In this document: one piece after another, positions 22,301-31,300 of the stretch
Numbering within the stretch: position 1 is the stretch's first letter
How the letters are laid out: each line of letters starts with the position of its first letter
From: Bolinopsis microptera
Taxonomy: Eukaryota; Ctenophora; Tentaculata; Lobata; Bolinopsidae
Assembly (NCBI RefSeq): GCF_026151205.1
Contig: NC_087078.1
Span: 1,154,175-1,218,174, forward strand
Length of the DNA stretch: 64,000 nt
Direction: 5' to 3'
Program-made: the position numbers and the translations under genes
The notes under the pieces: model-generated
Databases searched by the model: none
What the model was told of the DNA's origin: nothing
What the model saw: the letters and a program-made list of their open reading frames with translations, nothing else

Positions 22301-25300
22301 GAACTGGAATTCTATGGGCTTCCAGACGGCCAGACCGAGTATTACCACCCCATCCTTCTAGAGTTCATCACAAGTAGCACCCACCTTGAAGATCTTTGAC
22401 ACCCAGACACACCCCATTGGCGAACAAACTTTGGATATAATCTTACATGCTCCCGAAGGAATCCCTGGTTTATGGTCTTTCTCATCGTCACCAGCACTTT
22501 CACTAGAGTCACCAGCCCTTTCACTGGAGTCATCAGCCCAATCACTGAAGTATACAGAAGTATAGTTGTGGAACACAACAAGAAAATTGAGAATAATCTT
22601 GTGCGAGGGTAGGGACCCAGATGTCGTTTCTAACCCAAATAAACTTTAAGGATGCTTCTCATCAGTAGCCGCACCTCCTTACTCGGTTTCTGAACTGGAA
22701 TTCTATGGGCTTCCAGACGGCCAGACCGAGTATTACCACCCCATCCTTCTAGAGTTCATCACAAGTAGCACCCACCTTGAAGATCTTTGACACCCAGACA
22801 CACCCCATTGGCGAACAAACTTTGGATATAATCTTACATGCTCCCGAAGGAATCCCTGGTTTATGGTCTTTCTCATCGTCACCAGCACTTTCACTAGAGT
22901 CACCAGCCCTTTCACTGGAGTCATCAGCCCAATCACTGAAGTATACAGAAGTATAGTTGTGGAACACAACAAGAAAATTGAGAATAATCTTGTGCGAGGG
23001 TAGGGACCCAGATGTCGTTTCTAACCCAAATAAACTTTAAGGATGCTTCTCATCAGTAGCCGCACCTCCTTACTCGGTTTCTGAACTGGAATTCTATGGG
23101 CTTCCAGACGGCCAGACCGAGTATTACCACCCCATCCTTCTAGAGTTCATCACAAGTAGCACCCACCTTGAAGATCTTTGACACCCAGACACACCCCATT
23201 GGCGAACAAACTTTGGATATAATCTTACATGCTCCCGAAGGAATCCCTGGTTTATGGTCTTTCTCATCGTCACCAGCACTTTCACTAGAGTCACCAGCCC
23301 TTTCACTGGAGTCATCAGCCCAATCACTGAAGTATACAGAAGTATAGTTGTGGAACACAACAAGAAAATTGAGAATAATCTTGTGCGAGGGTAGGGACCC
23401 AGATGTCGTTTCTAACCCAAATAAACTTTAAGGAGGCTTCTCATCAGTAGCCGCACCTCCTTACTCGGTTTCTGAACTGGAATTCTATGGGCTTCCAGAC
23501 GGCCAGACCGAGTATTACCACCCCATCCTTCTAGAGTTCATCACAAGTAGCACCCACCTTGAAGATCTTTGACACCCAGACACACCCCATTGGCGAACAA
23601 ACTTTGGATATAATCTTACATGCTCCCGAAGGAATCCCTGGTTTATGGTCTTTCTCATCGTCACCAGCACTTTCACTAGAGTCACCAGCCCTTTCACTGG
23701 AGTCATCAGCCCAATCACTGAAGTATACAGAAGTATAGTTGTGGAACACAACAAGAAAATTGAGAATAATCTTGTGCGAGGGTAGGGACCCAGATGTCGT
23801 TTCTAACCCAAATAAACTTTAAGGAGGCTTCTCATCAGTAGCCGCACCTCCTTACTCGGTTTCTGAACTGGAATTCTATGGGCTTCCAGACGGCCAGACC
23901 GAGTATTACCACCCCATCCTTCTAGAGTTCATCACAAGTAGCACCCACCTTGAAGATCTTTGACACCCAGACACACCCCATTGGCGAACAAACTTTGGAT
24001 ATAATCTTACATGCTCCCGAAGGAATCCCTGGTTTATGGTCTTTCTCATCGTCACCAGCACTTTCACTAGAGTCACCAGCCCTTTCACTGGAGTCATCAG
24101 CCCAATCACTGAAGTATACAGAAGTATAGTTGTGGAACACAACAAGAAAATTGAGAATAATCTTGTGCGAGGGTAGGGACCCAGATGTCGTTTCTAACCC
24201 AAATAAACTTTAAGGAGGCTTCTCATCAGTAGCCGCACCTCCTTACTCGGTTTCTGAACTGGAATTCTATGGGCTTCCAGACGGCCAGACCGAGTATTAC
24301 CACCCCATCCTTCTAGAGTTCATCACAAGTAGCACCCACCTTGAAGATCTTTGACACCCAGACACACCCCATTGGCGAACAAACTTTGGATATAATCTTA
24401 CATGCTCCCGAAGGAATCCCTGGTTTATGGTCTTTCTCATCGTCACCAGCACTTTCACTAGAGTCACCAGCCCTTTCACTGGAGTCATCAGCCCAATCAC
24501 TGAAGTATACAGAAGTATAGTTGTTGTCCAAACAAACGGGACCTTTGACGATGTTAGGCGATTCAACGGGGAACATATCACAGAGTACCCATCAATAAAT
24601 CTGCGATTGTAATTGGCTAAGCCCAAGAAGCTTTGTAGCTCTTTCCTTGTAGTGGGAGCCGGGAATTCTTTAATCTTAGCCATGTTTTTGGTTCCTGGTT
24701 TCAGGGTTTTCCCATCTATCCTGAATCCTAAAAATTGGATCTCTTGGTACGCAAACTCACACTTGTCCTTTCTCAGTGACATGTTGTTGCTCTCCAGCAC
24801 TTGCAGCAGGATCTCAAGGGTATTGATATGTTCTTCCATGGATGTGGAGCACACAATCAGGTTGTCAACATACGCATCTAGGCCGATTGCACCCTTTTCC
24901 TTGCACTCCTCTACAATCTTGTCCATACACCTCTGAAACGTTGCCTGTGCATTCTTCAATCCAAACGGCATTCTCTTAAACTGATACTTTCCCCGGGGTA
25001 TACTACTTATACTGAATGCTGTTTTGTGACGATGACTCTCAGAGATTGGCACTGTCCAGTAGCCACTTGCCAAATCCAGCTGAGAAAAGAGGGTACACCC
25101 AAAGGCCTCATCTACCAGCTCCTCAACAGTAGGCAAAGGGTAAGTATCCTGCACCGTGTTACGATTAACCATTCTGAAATCGACAACAAATCGTTTTGAA
25201 TTGTCATCCTTCGAGACCAGTAGGGGATTGCTGTTGAAAGGTGAGGAAGATGGTTCTATGATATCATGTTCTATCATTTCTGTGACCTGTGTGTCAATCT

Positions 25301-28300
25301 CCTTTGACCATTTTGCTGGAATTCTCCTTATTTTGCTCCTAATTGGGCGGTCATCGATACTCTTTATCTCGTGTGTGGTAGCAGAACTGCACCTGGGTGC
25401 TCTTGGATTTTTTGCAAACACCTCTGGGAAACTTTCCAAAATACTGCAGAGTTTCTCTCTTGCCTCAGATGGCAAGTTCGGGTTAATGTCATGTCCTCCC
25501 TTGTCAGCATTTAGAAAGAATATCCATTTCTCTCCCAAACGAACCTTTGAATTCTTCCAGTCAAACTCAGTGCTGGAAAATTGATTTAGGAAATCTCTAC
25601 CCAAGATAACCATTTCTTGGTTGGTACTAAGGTTGGTTTCGTGCAGCCATACCCTGTAGTTCTGGCTTTTGTCAGAGGAGAATCTTATGTTGTATTGTGT
25701 CTTCGGACCAATCAACTGTCTACCCCCAATCCCCTGCACGGAAGTACTGCTCCCATTTTCAATCAGCACTTTATTAGTCGAAATGATAGAGATTTCTGCC
25801 CCACTGTCTACAAGAAACTGTCTAGGATGCCAGCTCTCACCTAACTCAATCTGTCCTTCAACTTTGCTGTCATATAGTCATCTTCTGTCATAATTGTTCC
25901 GCTTTGGCGGGAACTTCTTATTCCTAGAGGTTCTCCTGGAGGGGCAACTCTCCTCATCGTGTCCTTTTCCACCACAACAGCTACAGACTCTTTGATAACA
26001 TGTTGCTTTAAGGTGACCTGTCTTCTTACAGATATCACATACTGGTCTGTCTTTTTTTTTCAAACTTACGATCTGACTGGACAGCATACATTTCAGTATC
26101 CTCCTCATCTGTCACTTCTAACCTTGAACGAAGCTGATCCACCTCCTTCAGTAACTCTCGAGCCCATTGAGGTACCTGCTCTTCTTGCTCTACCGGAAAT
26201 GCAAATGTTTCACTAGTCGAAGCCTCTGAACTTGCTGAATTCTTTTGAAGCTTTTCCATACAGTCTTTGAAAAAACTGGCTACACCGGCTGCATCTAGAT
26301 CGCTTTTAATTTTATCTTTCTTACACTCAAACAGCTTCTTCCCACCGGGTATGTTTGTTAGAAACCGCATGATGAAGACATCAGATGGGATCTTAGCACG
26401 CCTGGCTAACTCGTCCAGTTGGAAGAAATAAGACCGTATCCCATTCATCGAAGTATTAACCGGCAGCAAGTTGAAAAATGTCATGCTTTCGGTGAACTGA
26501 CATTGTGGGCCATCAATGAGATCTTCAAGGAACGTAAAAGCTGTTTTCACATCTGCCTCTTCTGATGCGGTGAAAGCGAGCTGCTTCTCCCCCTCAGTCC
26601 GGTGAATATAAACTGGTAAACATGCAAGCTGCTGTTCAGGTTTAAGGGTTGCTGTAGCCGCTAAGAAAACCTTCTTAAACTGTGCAATTTTCTGGCCTTT
26701 AGCCAGATGAGGAATTTCAATTGCTGTAATCATTCTTTGAGGATATAATGTCGGCCTGTGTTCCGAGGCAATGATACTCCACTGGGTATAGTAAAAGAGT
26801 GTTCAAAGGATTAGCACAAGTACATGTAGTTAACAATATATCCTGAGAGATAACAAAGTTAATATATAAACTATAATATAAACTAAAGGTGTAATATACA
26901 GGGTGTTTCATAAATAGTGTCCTGTTTTTGATTTATTGTCAAATTCAGTACAAATGAAATAACTTTTCAAATTTTGGTTGTAAGTGTAACAAATATATCA
27001 AAAAATCATAAAACACAATAAAATTTGATTCAATAATTTATTATCTGCTCGAACCATCGTCCTTTATTGGAGAGCACATGTTGATATCGGGTGAGGCAGT
27101 TGTCTACTGCAGACTGCACCGTGCTCAACTGTATTCTCCTTGCCTCTCTCCTGATATTCTGCTTAAGTTCTGAGGTTGTTTTAGGGACTGGATTGCTGTA
27201 GACTTTACTCTTGAGATATCCCCAGAGGTAGAAGTCGCAGGGGTTGAGGTCGGGGGAGTATGGGGGCCAGGCAAAGTCTGCATTTCGGGAGATGATCCTC
27301 TCCTGAACTGCTTCTCCAACCACGCAAGACTCTCTTTGCTGCAGTGGGGAGGAGCCCCATCTTGCATGAACCAGCACCTATCAAGCACATGCTTTCTCTT
27401 AAGAGCTGGCACAAACTTCTTCTTTAACATCTCGACCAAAAATACCATGATACCCGATACCCATCCAAGCTGTGACTTTCTCTCTAGTGATAGGCGACTC
27501 AACTGTTGCATGCGGGTTCTCATCTGCCCAAAACCTACAATTTTGGCGATTGACATGACCGCTCAGATGAAAATGAGCCTCATCTGAAAAAATTATCTGT
27601 TTCAAGAATTCTGAGTCAGATTCGATGCGATCAGCCATTATGTTGCCAAATTCGGTCCTTTGTTCTCTATTTTTTGGAGTTTGTGCCTGTTTGATTTGAA
27701 TTTTGTAGGCAAACTTCTTCAGCTCTTTTCTCAAAATTCTCCAAACTGAAGTTGTCGATAACTTAAGCTCCCTACCAAGTGTTCTGGTTGACCTCCTTGG
27801 ACTGTTCTCCAATTTTTTTTGCACCCTTTTGATATTCTTCTCAGAAAGAGCAGATTTCGGCCTACCCGTACGCGTGTTCTTAATCAGGGTACAATCAGTT
27901 TCTAGCTTCTTTACAAGACGTCGTATTGTCCTATCATCAAGTTTGCTGAATTTAGATTTGTTCTTCTTCTGTAGCAGACGCCTAGCACTTGTCACACTGC
28001 CTCCACAAATCCAATAAGTCTTCACAATATCGAGTTTTGTTTCTTTTGTGAACCCCATTTTTCTCAAAATTCGACTTTTTGGAACAGAGCCAAAAAAACT
28101 AACAAAGTTGAATCGCTGGAACAAATGAGCTTAACAGATTAAATTTGTAAGCTTTATGAACTAATGGCAACCAATAATGGGAATTTTGCTCCTTTATCAA
28201 ATTTTTTATTGTTTTTTAAAATCAGGACATTATTTTTGAAACACCCTGTATATAGGACTGGAAATATACAGCCTGACAGCTGTACAAATAATTATATACG

Positions 28301-31300
28301 TATAATAAAGATAATATCCTCTAACATGAACCAAACAATTCAGCTGTCACCTCAACACCCAAGTCTATAACGACCGCTGTAGATCAGACGTTGACTTGCA
28401 ATATCGGAGGTCTAGACAATAGTGGATCCCCTGTTACTGTAACTTGGAAGGATAGTGCTGGACAAGAAGTTGTAAGAACGGATACCACCAACTATGGTTG
28501 GAACCAAGGGACGGTAGATAGCAGCGGAAATCAGGCAGCAGAACTGACTATCAAAACTGCAAAGCTGGATGGTTTTAGTAGTCCATCATCAGTCACCTAC
28601 AAGTGCTCAGTCAAATCTTTCCAATACACAGATTCTCCTGCATCTGACTACGTAGATGTTGTAGCTAACATTCTAAAATTGGGTGAGTATAGAATATGTC
28701 GTACTGTTAATCAAGGAAGTTCAAAGATTGTCGGACACTCAGTGGTAAGTTATTCTAACTAAATATTAATTTCAGAGGTAAATTCTGTGAACAAAGAACA
28801 GCTAACAGGCACGATTGCAAGGATATCGTGTACTGTTACGGGTTTGACAGAGGAGCTTGGTGTCACAAAATGGACCACTTCTGAGGATGTTGATGTGACG
28901 AGTCTAGAAGGCTACACCGTTGTTCCGGGATCGTTGGAAGTAGATACTCAAACTACCACTCTGACTATTCCTGCTGATAAGAACAACAATGATGCAACTT
29001 ACTGGTGTGTTATCACTTCCACTGAACATGGTTTAACAGATCAGAAAACTGAAGTCAGTTCCAAAGTCTTTAGTAAGTATTGTAACTTAAAGTTGTATGT
29101 AATGTATATCCTGAAGGTAACGTTTTATTAATATTTAAACTTGTAAAAGTGTAGTGCTTGAGTGGTGTAAATGTGTGGCTGTACGAATAATTATATACGT
29201 ATAATAAAGATAATATCCTCTAACATGAACCAAACAATTCAGCTGTCACCTCAACACCCAAGTCTATAACGACTGCTGTAGATCAGACGCTGACCTGTAC
29301 TATCGGAGAACTAGACGTAGGTGGAACCCCTGTTAATGTGATTTGGGAGGATCCTGAAGGAACGCCAGTTTCAGTCTTGGATACCACCAACTACGTTGTC
29401 AGCCAAGGAACTGTTGATGCTGATGGTATCCAGTTGGCAGAACTCAACATCAAGGCTGCCAAACTGGCTGATTTTGCTGCTGAATCATCCTTCACGTACA
29501 AGTGCTCGGTAACCTCGTCTCAGTTCACAGAATCGCCTGCATCTACCGACGTAAATGTCATAGCCAAAGTTCTGGAACTAGGTAATATTCAAATTTTTGT
29601 ATTTACATGGTAGATGTTATATTTTATAGACGTGTTATGACTTATGGGTTTAAATTAAGATTGTTAAATGTGAATAGCCCCCTTTCTCTACAGTATAAGT
29701 TCATTGATTTGCAGGTGTCGATACGGTCAACACGATACAACTATTCGGTACAGAAGCGACGATTTCTTGTACTGTCACTGGTCTGACGAAGGAGCTAGAC
29801 TCGATTCAATGGACTACTTCTAGCAGTGTTCCAGTAGCAACTAACCAAGGTGGCTATACCGTTACTGATGGCGGGTTTATCACCGTAAACGGTTCTCAAA
29901 CTATCACTTTAACTATTCCTGGGACTCTGAACATCTTAAACGAGACTTATGTGTGTCTCTTTACATCCAACGAACAAAGGGTCACAAACCAGACTGCTGC
30001 TGTCAAATCTCAAATCTACAGTGAGTATGAGGACACTAATTACACTAATTACACTAATTACACTAATTACAGTGAGCATGAGGACACTAATTAGTAATTA
30101 TTATATGTGTAGCCTTCCTGCGTACTAATATTAGAGATGGGAAGTTTTTACATTTTAGATAAATGGATAGTTGTTTCCATGACGAGTTTGAAAAATCATA
30201 ATTTGTTAATTGTTTCAACTTCAAGCTCATCCAAATTTCCATAGATTTGTCTTTACAGCCAAATGGAGGATGTCGTGTCTTTACCGGAACGGATATTACT
30301 TTGACCTGTCGATATTTTTCTACTGTCTTTAGCGAAGGAGTCTTCTTTTGGAATATTGACGGGAAGAAATGTGAAACTCGTGCCTGCAGGTATGAAATAA
30401 AACAATAATGATACATTTAAAAAGGAAACATTGGAAAATGAAAACAGTCTACATTTTTGTAATTTTGTTAGGCTAATGTGAAATAGACAGCATTTTTTAA
30501 ACTAATAATATTTCAGGAACCCAGTGAACACAGGTTTAACGTCAACGTTGACTCTGAACATTGATAATTCTACTGATGGCGTCTGGGGTTGTTCATTCTC
30601 CAAAAAAAGCGGTGGTTGGTTCATTTTAATGGATATTTAAAATTTAAATCATGGAAGGTGATAAGCGGAATGTTTTATATTTGATAACTTTTATCACATT
30701 TTATTAAGAAATCTGGATGCATAAGTAAGTGGGAATTTAATTTGTTGATTATCATCAGACGGAACAATGCAGAGCTATGACAAGTTGACTGTTGAGGGGG
30801 TCAGTGCAAGTGGCACACAGACTCCTCACTCTGTTTGGGGGACCGCTGGGACTACGTCTGCAGTTACTTGTACAGTCTTAAACGGTCTTACATACTCTAA
30901 CCTCTCCTACATACAGTACGTTTTCTTTATGTCAGCCTAAATATATTGTAATTATTGACTACACACCATAGTGTTGAACTTTAAACACGGTAAATACACA
31001 AGGTCATCTTTGTGGAACTTACTAACCTCATCTGGGTGGCAGCTAGACGGTAAGACTATCAGTGAGGAAGGAGTGACACTCAACAAGAACAACAAGATAG
31101 TGAACTTCACTCTGGCGAAGAAAGTCAGGACAGCAACGAATGTTACGTCGATAATCTCCTTCACTCATTCCCAAGTTGCTGTAGGGAGCCTTCAGTGCAA
31201 AGCTATGTACAGTACAGGTTTGCTTATATTTTTGGTTTAATCTTACAGCTTTTAGTAACTGTGTGTTTTAAGTTTTTACTCTCTTGAGTGGGGCGATCAA

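Larger units (their letters stand above)
18488..28278 (-). mobile_element. Ty3-type LTR retrotransposon in intron 8, minus strand
   Basis: Bounded by short LTRs (TG...CA) and a 4 bp target duplication GCTG. On the minus strand the order is LTR, gag with zinc knuckles, protease, RT, RNase H, integrase, polypurine tract (AAGGGGAGAG next to 18,682), LTR. PR-RT-RH-IN order and the RT sequence place it in the Ty3/gypsy group. Without its two internal passengers (a 3.5 kb tandem array in pol and a 1.35 kb mariner in the upstream LTR) it would be about 4.9 kb. There is no envelope gene. The copy cannot be active: pol is interrupted and has in-frame stops. The LTRs are nearly identical apart from one short indel region, so insertion is recent. 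It does not alter the Ig gene exons. Confidence 0.92.
26749..28278 (-). repeat. upstream (5') LTR, interrupted by a mariner element
   Basis: The LTR starts at 26,749 (TGTCGG) and ends at 28,278 (CCTGACA). Removing the mariner (26,899-28,248 and one TA) leaves about 178 bp matching the 195 bp LTR at 18,488-18,682 except for a short indel block near 26,862-26,876. Confidence 0.88.

Noticed and set aside
21169-24576. Nine tandem pairs of identical genes of 72 and 79 codons
   Set aside because: They are the same two frames of one 391 bp repeat unit, overlapping each other, with no recognisable family; not called as genes.
19016-27587. Plus-strand frames across the LTR and mariner elements
   Set aside because: All are antisense shadows of gag, pol and transposase on the minus strand.
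18488-28278. Endogenous retrovirus with envelope
   Set aside because: No envelope-like frame exists between integrase and the downstream LTR; it is a plain LTR retrotransposon.
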